Below are positions 51,399-60,499 of a DNA stretch of 64,000 nt, piece after piece (position 1 is the stretch's first letter; each line of letters starts with the position of its first letter). Both the position numbers and the translations under genes were made by a program. The stretch is from the NCBI GenBank assembly GCA_029972225.1, contig CP124756.1, positions 2,276,001 through 2,340,000 of the forward strand. Reading direction: 5' to 3'. The notes beneath the pieces were generated by a model. That model made no database searches. It was given only the letters and a program-made list of their open reading frames with translations, and was not told the origin of the DNA. Origin of the DNA: Candidatus Thiothrix putei. Lineage in GTDB: Bacteria > Pseudomonadota > Gammaproteobacteria > Thiotrichales > Thiotrichaceae.

Positions 51399-52563
51399 GT
51401 TAGACCGCAGCCAGTACCCGCAGAAAAAAGCCGACGGCACACTGGACATTGATCTCACTTCCGGTAAATACCTGAAACTGTGGCAAGGCCCGCAACACCC
51501 CGGCATTACCGGCAATATGGCGATTGAACTGACCGTGTGCGGCGACGAAGTGGTGGACGCAACCACCCACGTCGGCTATTTGCATCGCGGCTTTGAAAAG
51601 CTGATGGAACGCCGCACCTTCATGCAGTGCTTTCCGATTGTGTGCCGCATTTGCGTCCCCGAACCCGATTTCAACGAATACTGTTACGCCGCTGCCGTGG
51701 AAGAACTCGCCGGGCTGGAAATCCCCGAACTGGCGCACTGGATCCGTACCCTGATTCTGGAAATGGGGCGCGTCAACAGCTACCTGATGTACCTCGGCGG
51801 GCAAGCCGGTGCCTTCGGGCAAGGCGTGATCGGGCAATGGACAACGTATGTGCGTGACCTGATGCTCGACCGTTTCGAGGAACTGACTGGCGCACGTATT
51901 TACCACATGTTCATTATCCCCGGCGGGGTGCGCGATAACCTGCCAGACGGGTTTGCGGGGCGCATGGAAGAAACCTTGCGCGAAATCGAAAGTGTGCTGG
52001 CGGATGTGGATCGGGTCATGTTCCACAATGCCGTGTTCAAGAAACGTGCGGTTGGCGTGGGCGTGATTGATAGCGCATGGCTCGACAGTTACGGCATTAC
52101 CGGCCCGAATGCCCGCGCAGCCGGAGTCGCCAAAGACGTGCGCAAAGACCAGCCTTATCTGGTTTACCCCGAACTCGACTTTGAAGCGGTAACGGGTAAG
52201 GATTCCGACATTTACACCCGTGCGGATGTGCGCCGCCGTGACTTGTTACTGTCGCTGGATCTGATCCGGCAAATCTTGAGCAGACTGCCTAAAACGGGCG
52301 CGGTGATGACCAAGTTACCCAACGTATTGCACTGGAAAATCCCGCGCGGTGAAACCTATATCCGTGGCGAATGTTCACGCGGCGAATACGGTTATTACCT
52401 CGTCACCGATGGCAGCGGCTACCCGCGCCGGGTGAATGTACGCGGGCCGTCTTACACGCATTCGATTGCGCTGTTTGAACGCATGGTCATCAACGCCAAT
52501 ATTTCTGATGTTGCCGCTTTGCTGGTGTCGCTGCACACCTACCCGCCGGAGATCGAACGATGA
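51391..52563 (+). CDS. NuoD-like large subunit lacking the C-terminal Ni ligands
   Basis: A 390-aa protein of the NuoD/[NiFe]-hydrogenase large-subunit family. QGPQHPGITGNMAIEL, THVGYLHRGFEKLMERR and RGECSRGEYGYYLV are conserved. Near residue 90 is VCRIC, the N-terminal CxxC that binds Ni in hydrogenases, but the C-terminus reads SLHTYPPEIER where hydrogenases have DPCxxC. A NiFe site therefore cannot form, and hydrogenase activity is unlikely. It overlaps nuoC-like by 8 bp. Confidence 0.9.
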   Translation: MFELDRSQYPQKKADGTLDIDLTSGKYLKLWQGPQHPGITGNMAIELTVCGDEVVDATTHVGYLHRGFEKLMERRTFMQCFPIVCRICVPEPDFNEYCYAAAVEELAGLEIPELAHWIRTLILEMGRVNSYLMYLGGQAGAFGQGVIGQWTTYVRDLMLDRFEELTGARIYHMFIIPGGVRDNLPDGFAGRMEETLREIESVLADVDRVMFHNAVFKKRAVGVGVIDSAWLDSYGITGPNARAAGVAKDVRKDQPYLVYPELDFEAVTGKDSDIYTRADVRRRDLLLSLDLIRQILSRLPKTGAVMTKLPNVLHWKIPRGETYIRGECSRGEYGYYLVTDGSGYPRRVNVRGPSYTHSIALFERMVINANISDVAALLVSLHTYPPEIER

Positions 52564-54362
52564 GTATCAGTGATGTACTGTCCCCGTTTACCGCTTGGAA
52601 AAACCTGTTCCGCGACCCGGTAACGATCAAAGACCCGCTCAATGACCGCCCCGGTGCGGCGCGTTATCGCGGCTTCCACAAGAATGACATGGACAAGTGC
52701 ATCGGCTGCGGAACCTGCGAAACCATTTGCCAAAACGGTGCGATTGACATGCTACCCGTAGATGGCATTCTGGCGGTGCAAGGTGATTCCGGCTTGCGCC
52801 CGCGCATCGACTACGGGCGGTGCTGCTGGTGTGCGCTGTGTGTGGATGTATGCATGACCGGCTCGCTCACCATGTCCAATGAATACAAATGGGTGGAAAG
52901 CGACCCCGACCTGTTCCGCTTTACCCCCGGCGTGGACAAAAAATATTGGGACAATGCCGAACTCGGCTACCAGCGTCATGATGAAAAGCATCTGATGCCC
53001 CTGGCACGCGAGGAAATGCCGGAACTGCACCCGGAAGCGCGGCTGGATTCGTTTGTCGAAATCGTCAAAGGTTACAGCATCGAACAGGCCAAACTGGAAG
53101 CCGACCGTTGCGTATCTTGCGGCTTGTGCATTGCCACCTGCCCCGCGCACATGGCGATTCCCGACTACATCAAGGCGGTGCGGGACGGCGATTACGAACG
53201 CGGTGTGCAATTGCTGTACGCAACCAACCCGTTTTCGCAAGTGTGCGGGCGGGTGTGTACTCACCGTTGCGAAGATTCGTGTGCGGCACGGCACGAAGGC
53301 GATCCGATTGCCATCCGCTGGCTCAAACGCCACATCATTGACCAAGTGCCGCAAGAAAAAGTCATTGAATTGATTGGCAAACCGGCAGCGTCGACGGGCA
53401 AAACAGTTGCCATTATTGGGGCGGGGCCTGCGGGTTTGACGGCGGCATTTGACCTCGCCCGTCTGGGTCACGCGGTCACTGTCTATGAAGCGCAAGCGGC
53501 TGGCGGCGGCATGACGCGCTACGGCATCCCCGAATACCGTTTGCCTTACGACGCGCTGGACAAGGATATTGCTGTCATCACCGCAATGGGTGTCGAGATT
53601 AAATACAACCAGCGGGTCGGAACGGACATTGCCATGCAGCAACTGCAAAGCGATTATGACGCGGTAGTGCTGGCAATCGGCTTGCATCAAGGGCGTTCCA
53701 CCCGCATTCCCGGTTCTGAGCATCCGCAAGTGCGCAAAGCGGTTGACCTGTTGCGCCAGATTACCGCTGGCGAAACCATTGACGTACCCAAATCCATGGT
53801 CGTGATCGGCGGCGGCAACGTGGCGATGGACATTGCCCGCAGCATGGCACGCCTGCAATTGCAGCACTACGGCGAAATCCGTGTCACCCTGACCGCACTG
53901 GAAGACAAGGCACATTTCCTCGCCGATCCGGTGGAAATCAAGGAATCGCTGGAAGAGCAAATCAACATCCTCGACAGCCGAGGCCCGCAAGCCTGTGTGA
54001 TCGACGACAATGGCAAGCTGCTCGGCTTAAAAACCTGGAAAGTCTTGTCGATATTCGACGCGGAACGCCGCTTCGCCCCAAAATACGACCCGACAGACGA
54101 GCAACTCCACGAAGGCGAAATGATCGTCGAAGCCATCGGACAAATGGCCGATGTCAGCCTGCTCGGCGATGCACTTACCGAACGGCTGGAATGGAACCGT
54201 GGACGCATCCAAATTGACCCGAACGGACGCACCTCCGAAAACTGGCTGTGGTCAGCAGGCGATTGCGTCAAAGGCCCGGATGTCATCAACGCCGTTGCCG
54301 ACGGACACCGCGTCGCCACCAGCATCCACCGCGCCCTTACCCCACAGGAGGCAACCGCATGA
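52560..54362 (+). CDS. NuoI-like ferredoxin fused to a GltD/NfnB-type NAD(P)H oxidoreductase
   Basis: A 600-aa fusion. Residues 1-115 are NuoI-like with two 4Fe-4S motifs (CIGCGTCETIC and CCWCALCVDVC). Residues 180-245 carry GltD-type Fe-S Cys (CVSCGLCIATC, CGRVCTHRCEDSC). Residues 280-600 are a two-nucleotide flavoprotein with FAD motif IIGAGPAGLTAA and NAD(P)H motif VIGGGNVAMD. I infer that electrons enter from NAD(P)H through this subunit to the NuoB cluster. It overlaps its neighbours by 4 bp each. Confidence 0.93.
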   Translation: MSISDVLSPFTAWKNLFRDPVTIKDPLNDRPGAARYRGFHKNDMDKCIGCGTCETICQNGAIDMLPVDGILAVQGDSGLRPRIDYGRCCWCALCVDVCMTGSLTMSNEYKWVESDPDLFRFTPGVDKKYWDNAELGYQRHDEKHLMPLAREEMPELHPEARLDSFVEIVKGYSIEQAKLEADRCVSCGLCIATCPAHMAIPDYIKAVRDGDYERGVQLLYATNPFSQVCGRVCTHRCEDSCAARHEGDPIAIRWLKRHIIDQVPQEKVIELIGKPAASTGKTVAIIGAGPAGLTAAFDLARLGHAVTVYEAQAAGGGMTRYGIPEYRLPYDALDKDIAVITAMGVEIKYNQRVGTDIAMQQLQSDYDAVVLAIGLHQGRSTRIPGSEHPQVRKAVDLLRQITAGETIDVPKSMVVIGGGNVAMDIARSMARLQLQHYGEIRVTLTALEDKAHFLADPVEIKESLEEQINILDSRGPQACVIDDNGKLLGLKTWKVLSIFDAERRFAPKYDPTDEQLHEGEMIVEAIGQMADVSLLGDALTERLEWNRGRIQIDPNGRTSENWLWSAGDCVKGPDVINAVADGHRVATSIHRALTPQEATA

Positions 54363-54853
54363 GCGAAGCCAGCATCCAACGGCTGCAAAGCAAAACCACC
54401 CTCAAGGAAATCTTGGAAGTGGCGACCGAGTTTGAACGCACTGCCCGCGATTTCTACACCGACCTGATCCCCAAGGTACACAAAAGTATCCGCTATCTGG
54501 TGGAAGAACTGGCGGCTGAGGAACAAGGCCATTACGACCTGTTTACCCAAATGGCAGCGCGTGACGATCTGGAACAGCAGCTCAAAGCCGAAGTGGAACG
54601 GCCTGCCAGTGACCACAAGTTTTCCGACTGCATCCACCTGCCCGACCTTGGCGAACAGCCGGACGATCAGGCGGTGTTACAGTATGCGTTGCGGCGCGAA
54701 CATGCAGCGATGGAGCAATACCATGCCTTGGCACAAGGCACGGAAGCGGGGCCGATTCACGACCTGTTCCTGTACCTTGCGAATGAAGAAACCAAGCATA
54801 AAAATGAGCTGGAAAAACTGTACTACGCGACGGTGCATAGTGGCGGGGTGTGA
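54359..54853 (+). CDS. Ferritin-like diiron protein
   Basis: A 164-aa four-helix protein of the rubrerythrin/ferritin-like group. Metal ligands are visible as EFERTARDFY, EEQGHYDLF, RREHAAMEQYH and NEETKHKNELE (paired ExxH motifs). There is no rubredoxin domain. It could reduce peroxide or oxygen, or store iron. It is the last gene of the operon and overlaps the fusion gene (ATGA), so it probably protects or serves the complex. Confidence 0.88.
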   Translation: MSEASIQRLQSKTTLKEILEVATEFERTARDFYTDLIPKVHKSIRYLVEELAAEEQGHYDLFTQMAARDDLEQQLKAEVERPASDHKFSDCIHLPDLGEQPDDQAVLQYALRREHAAMEQYHALAQGTEAGPIHDLFLYLANEETKHKNELEKLYYATVHSGGV

Positions 54854-54874
54854 AACATCAAGCGGCGTGGCAAC

Positions 54875-55093
54875 TCAGTGTTGCTGCACCATCGGCGTAA
54901 TGCCGGTCTGCCGCCCTTGCTTGTCATAGTTGTACAACAACGCGCCTTTTTGCACGCTAATGCTGTGCGCGTTATAAGCCTTTAAACCGTCAGTGGGTAA
55001 ACGGCTGGGGGCTGAAATGGAGGTCACTGCTTCGCCATTTTGGTCATAAATGTAAATTAATGTACCGCGCTGCACGGCTTTGCTGATCGCCAT
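54875..55093 (-). CDS. Small protein with two internal repeats
   Basis: A 72-aa protein made of two similar units: AVQRGTLIYIYDQNGE (8-23) and SVQKGALLYNYDKQGR (46-61), each with VQ-x-G-x-L-x-Y-x-YD. AGGGAGAT precedes the ATG. No signal or membrane segment is seen. I do not recognise the family; the beta-rich repeats suggest a small barrel. Confidence 0.7.
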   Translation of the reverse strand: MAISKAVQRGTLIYIYDQNGEAVTSISAPSRLPTDGLKAYNAHSISVQKGALLYNYDKQGRQTGITPMVQQH

Positions 55094-55313
55094 ATGGTAT
55101 CTCCCTATGTGGTGTAAGTATTTTGTTAAAATTTTCGGTAATTCTATCTCTATTGATAGAGTATCATATAACTCTTATTGGTCATTGACTTAAGTCAAGC
55201 GGATTTCACCCCAAAGTGAATTTCCATACCATTACCGCAGTATATCCGACCAACGGTACAGTTCAGTTAAGCTGCTATGACACCGATATTAACCATTATG
55301 GGAAAAATAAATT

Positions 55314-55913
55314 ATGCGACGTGCTCTACCCTTTGTTTGCAACACCGTTCTCAGTTTCGCTTTGCTCTCCGGTACCGCCATGGCAGATTGGGTACTCGAC
55401 AATACGCAATCGGCGCTGTATTTCGTCTCCATTAAGAAAGACCATATTGCCGAAACTCACACCTTTAAAACGCTCTCTGGTGCGATTACCAAAGCGGGGC
55501 AAGGTTCTTTGAACATTGATTTGGCAAGCGTCAGCACCAATATCGACATCCGCGATCAACGAATGCGCGAACAATTGTTCGATACCAAAAAGTTTGCTAT
55601 GGCAAGCGTTAGTGTGGACTTGAGCAAAACTGGCGTAAAACCGGGCATCCAAACCGTTAACGTCACATTGGATTTGCATGGCGTGAAAAAGGAAATACCT
55701 GCCACCGTTGCCATCACCGAAGTCGGCAACACCGTGCAAGTGACCACTGTTGCCCCGATTGTGTTGAATGCGGCGGATTTTGACCTAGCTGCTGGTGTCA
55801 CTGCCTTGCGCGAAATTGCGGAACTCTCCAGCATCAGCAATGCCGTGCCTGTCACTTTTTTCCTGAGTTTTGTGAAACCGGCTGAAGCTAAAGCGCCACC
55901 AAACCCCGCGTAA
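55314..55913 (+). CDS. YceI-family periplasmic protein
   Basis: A 199-aa protein with a signal peptide ending in GTAMA. The lipocalin-like YceI domain follows: WVLDNTQSALYFVSIKKD, LASVSTNIDIRDQRMREQLF, and DLHGVKKEIPATV. Members bind isoprenoids in the periplasm. The 220 bp upstream hold no gene. The end overlaps the convergent pqiC by 26 bp. Confidence 0.92.
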   Translation: MRRALPFVCNTVLSFALLSGTAMADWVLDNTQSALYFVSIKKDHIAETHTFKTLSGAITKAGQGSLNIDLASVSTNIDIRDQRMREQLFDTKKFAMASVSVDLSKTGVKPGIQTVNVTLDLHGVKKEIPATVAITEVGNTVQVTTVAPIVLNAADFDLAAGVTALREIAELSSISNAVPVTFFLSFVKPAEAKAPPNPA

Positions 55914-56466
55914 TCTGATTAGCCAAATCCGCCAGCAAACCGCTTTGCGCTTTGACCAGCCCCGTCACTCCCGCCTCCGGGGTTTGGCGGGTCAGCATCA
56001 CCGGCTCTGTAGCAAGAATTTTTCCGTCATTACCCGCCTGAAGTTGCCATACCCCACGTAACCACGCTTTGCCCCCCGGTGTGCCATCAAACTGATCCAG
56101 TTTTACCACCACCTGATATTGCGGTGTTTGACTGAGTTCCCAAGGCACGGTTTGCACCCGTGTGGCAGGCAAACGACTTTGCAACTGTTGGGCTAAGGTG
56201 CGTTGGAATTCATCTTCCAACTGCCCGCCCCATAAGTGCGTGTCAGATACCTCCAAAGTCGTCGCATCTTTGCGAATCACCATGCCCTCGCGATCCAGCA
56301 AAGTGGGCAAGGTAATCGGGCCTACACCCACGCTCTTAATGGATGCTGTCACCACCGGCACGGCTGCACTCCCCATATCCGTTGATAGCGTGTGATATTG
56401 CGTCGGGGTGCTTGAACAAGCGCTCAACATCACCAATATCCCGCAAACAAACCATCGTTTCATCAT
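55888..56466 (-). CDS. pqiC: PqiC lipoprotein
   Basis: A 192-aa lipoprotein (lipobox MLSACSS) of the ABC-type transport auxiliary/DUF330 family, with SVGVGPITLPTLLDREGMVIR and a C-terminal helix. It anchors the PqiB tunnel at the outer membrane for lipid transport. It is 8 bp after pqiB. Confidence 0.93.
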   Translation of the reverse strand: MMKRWFVCGILVMLSACSSTPTQYHTLSTDMGSAAVPVVTASIKSVGVGPITLPTLLDREGMVIRKDATTLEVSDTHLWGGQLEDEFQRTLAQQLQSRLPATRVQTVPWELSQTPQYQVVVKLDQFDGTPGGKAWLRGVWQLQAGNDGKILATEPVMLTRQTPEAGVTGLVKAQSGLLADLANQITRGLVAL

Positions 56467-56474
56467 GATTTTCC

Positions 56475-58130
56475 TTACTTGCCGCGCAGCAATGCACTGG
56501 GTTGGCGTTGCAACGTTTCGGTCAAACTGCGCAAAGCACGGGAAGCAGCGGTCACTTCTTCCAGCATTTCTTGCAACTGGTGTTGCGTCGGAGAATTTTG
56601 TGCAGTCAATCGATCAAGCTGCCCCATCGAACCTTGAATTTTTTGCATGGTATTGCTCAAATCCTGACTGATTTTATTAACATCATTGGTCACGCTAGGC
56701 AGGGTATCTTTATCCACGGTTTTAAGCGTTTCTTTAGCCGCTTTAACCGCCTGTTCTGCTTCTGCTAATACCTTATTGAGGTTATCCACGGTTTTATCCA
56801 ATTTACCGCTATTCACCAGCTTATTAATGCCTGCCAAGGTTTCATCGAGGCTTATCATAATGTCGGTGGCTATAAACGGTAACTCTTCAAACGCCGTTCC
56901 AGTGGTCGGAAACTCACTGTAGAACTGTGTCGCTTTAATAGTAGCCGGTGGCGGATCAGTTTCCATACTCAGCGTAATTACTTTTTGTCCGGTTAGAAAA
57001 CTCACTGTATCTAATTTGGCACGCATCCCTTTTTCCACCAGTTTACGCATCGCGATTTCCCCTGTTTCTTTCGTAAGGGATTCATCAAAATATTGGGGTT
57101 GAATCGAGACTAACACGGGAACTCGCACCGCTAGCGAATCTTTATCCATTTTTAGATCAATCTTTTCGACTTTACCAATGGGAATGCCCTGAAACTCTAC
57201 GGCTGAACCCACCCCCATACCACGCACAGAACCATCAAAGTACATGACGTAATACAATCTCGTCGCGTATTGCTTTTCCTGCGAACTGGCATAATTGCGG
57301 TGTAATACAAAGGTATCCCCTTGTTTACTCACTTCTCCCCCGGCAACCCCGGCAGGCGTTTCAAACGCAACCCCTCCAATCAATACCGAAATCAGCGATT
57401 CCATGCGAAACTCTGCCCCGGTCGAATTCATGTTAAGCTCTACCCCGCTAGCATTCCAGAAACGGGTATTTTCATGCACATACTGAAAATAAGGGGCTCG
57501 AATAAACAACTCCAATTGCACACGATCTTGATTATCTAATAGTTCGTAGTCAATCACTTCACCGACCTGCAACTGCTTGTAAAATACCGGCGCTCCCACG
57601 TCCATTGAACCTAACGAATCCGATATTAAGAAAAAACGTTTACCGTCTTCTGCGGGTGCAATCACTGGCGGGCGTTCAGCCCCTTTATAAAAACTTTGAT
57701 CATCGTTATCGGTTCCCGGATCCATTCCAATATAAGAACCAGAAAACAATGTCCCTAAACCCGATACCCCGGAACGGTTCACACGCGGGCGTACTACCCA
57801 AAAACTGGCATCGCTGCCCAAATGTCGCCCGATTTCCTTGTTCAGCTCAATGATGGCCTCAATGTATTTCAGCTCATTATCCAATTTGAGTTTTTTGACT
57901 TTACCGACCGTTACCGCTTTATAGCGTACTTCGGTTTTGCCCGGTTCAATCCCTTCTGCACTGGAAAACTGCACTGTCACAATCGGCCCACGCTGATACC
58001 AAGCTTGAAACAATAACCAGAAACTAATCAATAATGCCGCCAGTGGAATTAACCATACGGGCGAAGGCCAGCGTTGCTCACGTACTTCCACTTCTGGCAA
58101 ATTATCATCAAGCCCTTTATTATCATTCAT
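56475..58130 (-). CDS. pqiB: Intermembrane lipid transport protein PqiB (MCE domains)
   Basis: A 551-aa protein with one N-terminal membrane helix and three MCE domains (first from GPIVTVQFSSAEGIEPGKTEVRYK, the last with GSAVEFQGIPIGKVEKI). A long C-terminal coiled coil follows from about residue 440. It forms a tube from the inner to the outer membrane. It overlaps the upstream pqiA-like gene by 4 bp. Confidence 0.95.
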   Translation of the reverse strand: MNDNKGLDDNLPEVEVREQRWPSPVWLIPLAALLISFWLLFQAWYQRGPIVTVQFSSAEGIEPGKTEVRYKAVTVGKVKKLKLDNELKYIEAIIELNKEIGRHLGSDASFWVVRPRVNRSGVSGLGTLFSGSYIGMDPGTDNDDQSFYKGAERPPVIAPAEDGKRFFLISDSLGSMDVGAPVFYKQLQVGEVIDYELLDNQDRVQLELFIRAPYFQYVHENTRFWNASGVELNMNSTGAEFRMESLISVLIGGVAFETPAGVAGGEVSKQGDTFVLHRNYASSQEKQYATRLYYVMYFDGSVRGMGVGSAVEFQGIPIGKVEKIDLKMDKDSLAVRVPVLVSIQPQYFDESLTKETGEIAMRKLVEKGMRAKLDTVSFLTGQKVITLSMETDPPPATIKATQFYSEFPTTGTAFEELPFIATDIMISLDETLAGINKLVNSGKLDKTVDNLNKVLAEAEQAVKAAKETLKTVDKDTLPSVTNDVNKISQDLSNTMQKIQGSMGQLDRLTAQNSPTQHQLQEMLEEVTAASRALRSLTETLQRQPSALLRGK

Positions 58131-58759
58131 GTATGCGATTCCTCTTGTCGGGTAATATCCCAGATCAAGTGCTCATCCAACGTGCGGGCGGCAAACATGG
58201 TTAACACCACCACCGCCGCAAACGACAAACTGCCCAGGTTTGCATCGACCCGAGCCAGATTACCGAATTGTACCAACCCGGTCAAAATCGCAATCACAAA
58301 CACATCCACCATTGACCAGCGCCCCACGTATTCGGTGATGCGATACAAACGCATCCGGTCATGTTGCCGCCAGCGTGAGCGCCGCTGAATACTGATCAAC
58401 AAAAAACTTAAGGTAAACAATTTCAATAAAGGCACGACAATACTCGCCACAAAAACAATCAATGCCAGCGGCCACTGCCCGGCTTCCAGCAAATGGTACG
58501 CCCCGGTGATAATCGTGTCTGGTTGCCCTGCTCCCAACATGTACACACTCATAATCGGTAACATATTCGCTGGTATGTACAGAATCGCAGCCGCAATCAA
58601 CAATGCCCACGTCACTTCCACGCTATTGGACTGTTGTGCTAACTTCACCCGCGCCCCACAACGCGGGCAATGCATGACCTCAAAGCGCTTTAATTGCGTG
58701 GACGCATGACTCAAACAGCCACAGACGCGGCATTGCAGCAAAGCATCATGCTCAGCCAT
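58127..58759 (-). CDS. pqiA: PqiA-type membrane protein, second half
   Basis: A 210-aa protein with a four-Cys zinc site (CRVCGC..., CPRCGA) and four membrane helices, with ILYIPANMLPIM and WSMVDVFVIAILTGLV. It corresponds to the C-terminal half of E. coli PqiA. It overlaps the other half by 8 bp, so both are probably needed. Confidence 0.93.
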   Translation of the reverse strand: MAEHDALLQCRVCGCLSHASTQLKRFEVMHCPRCGARVKLAQQSNSVEVTWALLIAAAILYIPANMLPIMSVYMLGAGQPDTIITGAYHLLEAGQWPLALIVFVASIVVPLLKLFTLSFLLISIQRRSRWRQHDRMRLYRITEYVGRWSMVDVFVIAILTGLVQFGNLARVDANLGSLSFAAVVVLTMFAARTLDEHLIWDITRQEESHT

Positions 58760-59366
58760 TGTTTTTCCCCAACGCCCGCCATACGCTGAATGGGTCTAAT
58801 AATGCAGTGGCGGCTGCCATCGTCAGAATCAGCCCCGCGAATGACCAGAAAGCAGTCCCCACTATCAGGGTAGCCAAATCGCCCAATTTTACTACAGCGA
58901 CCAGCACCCCTAGCATAAAGACCTCCAACATCCCCCACGGTTTGAATTCACTCATCCAACGAAACAAAAAAATCGCCGTACTCGACCGCCAGCGGTAGCG
59001 AATAGTTAAAACCACGACCAATACCGTCAATAATTCAAACAAGGGAAAAATGATAATATTGAGAATGATCAGCCCTGCCAACAGAGGGTAACCCTGATCC
59101 CAAAATGCCAGACTTGCCCCCAGCAAATGCAACTCCTGCTCTGCCCCTTGAGCACGTAAGCCCAGTAACGGAAACACATTGGTCAACACAAACAATACCA
59201 GCCCGGCTAAGGTCAGTGCCAGCACTGAATCCAGCATATCCGGGCGATTGCGGTATAATACAGCTCCACAACGGGTACAATTGGCAGTTTTACCCGGCGC
59301 AAGCGGGCTATAACGGTGCAATTGACCGCAGTCGTGGCAAGCAATAGGTTCGGCAGAAACTAACAT
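58752..59366 (-). CDS. pqiA: PqiA-type membrane protein, first half
   Basis: A 204-aa protein with CHDCG and CTRCGA zinc Cys, and four helices (LFVLTNVFPLLGLRAQG, WGMLEVFMLGVLVAVVKLG). It corresponds to the N-terminal half of PqiA. The start is taken at the ATG at 59366; an earlier one at 59384 adds six residues. It heads the pqiA-A-B-C operon. Confidence 0.92.
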   Translation of the reverse strand: MLVSAEPIACHDCGQLHRYSPLAPGKTANCTRCGAVLYRNRPDMLDSVLALTLAGLVLFVLTNVFPLLGLRAQGAEQELHLLGASLAFWDQGYPLLAGLIILNIIIFPLFELLTVLVVVLTIRYRWRSSTAIFLFRWMSEFKPWGMLEVFMLGVLVAVVKLGDLATLIVGTAFWSFAGLILTMAAATALLDPFSVWRALGKNNG

Positions 59367-59473
59367 GCTTGCATTGTAACGCACTTCTCCAAAAATGACC
59401 GATAAGTTAGATTGAAGATAAGCTGTTCTGTTAGACTCTATAGAAGGCGCAATAGCCGCAAGGAAGAAAAAGC

Positions 59474-59644
59474 ATGAGTGTCGTAGACGAAAAATCTATC
59501 TTTATCGCCATGCAACAGAGCGATAGTTTGGTCGCTGCTTGCATTAGGCCAAATGTAAAAAACCACTCAACCCCTGTTGCTGTACCTTATGCCCTGCCAT
59601 TTTCACCGCATAACGCAGCGCCTCTTCCAGCAATTGTCCGGTAG
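59474..59644 (+). CDS. Short ORF of uncertain status
   Basis: A 56-codon frame starting MSVVDEKSIFIAMQQSDSL after an AAGGAAG Shine-Dalgarno-like motif. From about residue 25 it runs antisense to the 3' end of the PfkB kinase gene and loses protein-like character. It may be the start of a truncated gene. No family is recognised. Confidence 0.3.
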   Translation: MSVVDEKSIFIAMQQSDSLVAACIRPNVKNHSTPVAVPYALPFSPHNAAPLPAIVR

Positions 59645-60413
59645 CTAACGCATGGATCAAACAAGCGTTGAACACATCCCCTGCCCCTAGAGTATCCACC
59701 ACATTTACCGGCAATGCAGGTGCATGGAATACCACCCCCAGTTGGTCGATTGCCCATGCTCCTGCTTCTCCCCAAGTGCAGGTCATCCACACATTACCAT
59801 GCTTCGCCTGCCGATCACGTAAAAAATGTTCGGCATCCTTAAAGCCTTGTGCCTGGGCATAAGCACGCGGAAACATAACCAAATCGACCAGCGGTATCAG
59901 TTCTTCCAAGCCCTCACGCACTTTTTCAATTTCCAAGGACACGGGTTGGTCAACAATGTTTTCACGGGTATAAGCCAGCATCTTTGCCAACTCCGTCACA
60001 TTACGCCCTTCAAAATGCAACCAATCGTAATGCGCCACAGGAATGTGATAAAAATCTTCCGCCACCAACTCCACTAAATCACGATGATGCACAATGGTGC
60101 GACTACCATTTTGCTGATTCAAGGTGATGTACGATACGGGGGATTTACCCGGCTGTCGCGTCACCTGCTCTAAATAAATCGACTTTTCCATTAATGCACT
60201 GCAAATAAAATCACCATCATTATCTTGGGCAATTACCCCGGTGAAATCACAGCGGTGCAAATGTGCAGCCAACACCTGCGCCACATTAGCGGCATTACCA
60301 CCGGTATCCCGCCACTGATGTAAGGCACGCATTTCCTCATCTTCCTGCGGGTAATGATCGACCACATTGACAATATCCAAGGTGGCATTGCCTGTTACCA
60401 AAATAAAACTCAT
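59544..60413 (-). CDS. PfkB-family sugar kinase (ketohexokinase-like)
   Basis: A 289-aa kinase. The first PfkB signature lies around DTGGNAANVAQVLAAH, and the second is VVDTLGAGDVFNACLIHAL, with the catalytic Asp in GAGD. The lid and EGRNVTELAKML region resemble ketohexokinase (fructokinase type). The substrate is inferred only. It stands alone on the minus strand. Confidence 0.88.
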   Translation of the reverse strand: MSFILVTGNATLDIVNVVDHYPQEDEEMRALHQWRDTGGNAANVAQVLAAHLHRCDFTGVIAQDNDGDFICSALMEKSIYLEQVTRQPGKSPVSYITLNQQNGSRTIVHHRDLVELVAEDFYHIPVAHYDWLHFEGRNVTELAKMLAYTRENIVDQPVSLEIEKVREGLEELIPLVDLVMFPRAYAQAQGFKDAEHFLRDRQAKHGNVWMTCTWGEAGAWAIDQLGVVFHAPALPVNVVDTLGAGDVFNACLIHALATGQLLEEALRYAVKMAGHKVQQQGLSGFLHLA

Positions 60414-60499
60414 AAATTTTTCTCGTCCATGTGCAGTATTTTCTAAAATCTTGCGGTCGTAATCATTGGGCCGAATGATAACGTCACAGGGGATTTATA

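Noticed and set aside
52752-53990. 412-codon minus-strand frame
   Set aside because: It is antisense to the NuoI-GltD fusion, which has full motif support.
43782-54362. A [NiFe] hydrogenase operon
   Set aside because: The large subunit lacks the C-terminal DPCxxC, and no maturation genes are present, so a complex I-like oxidoreductase is the better call.
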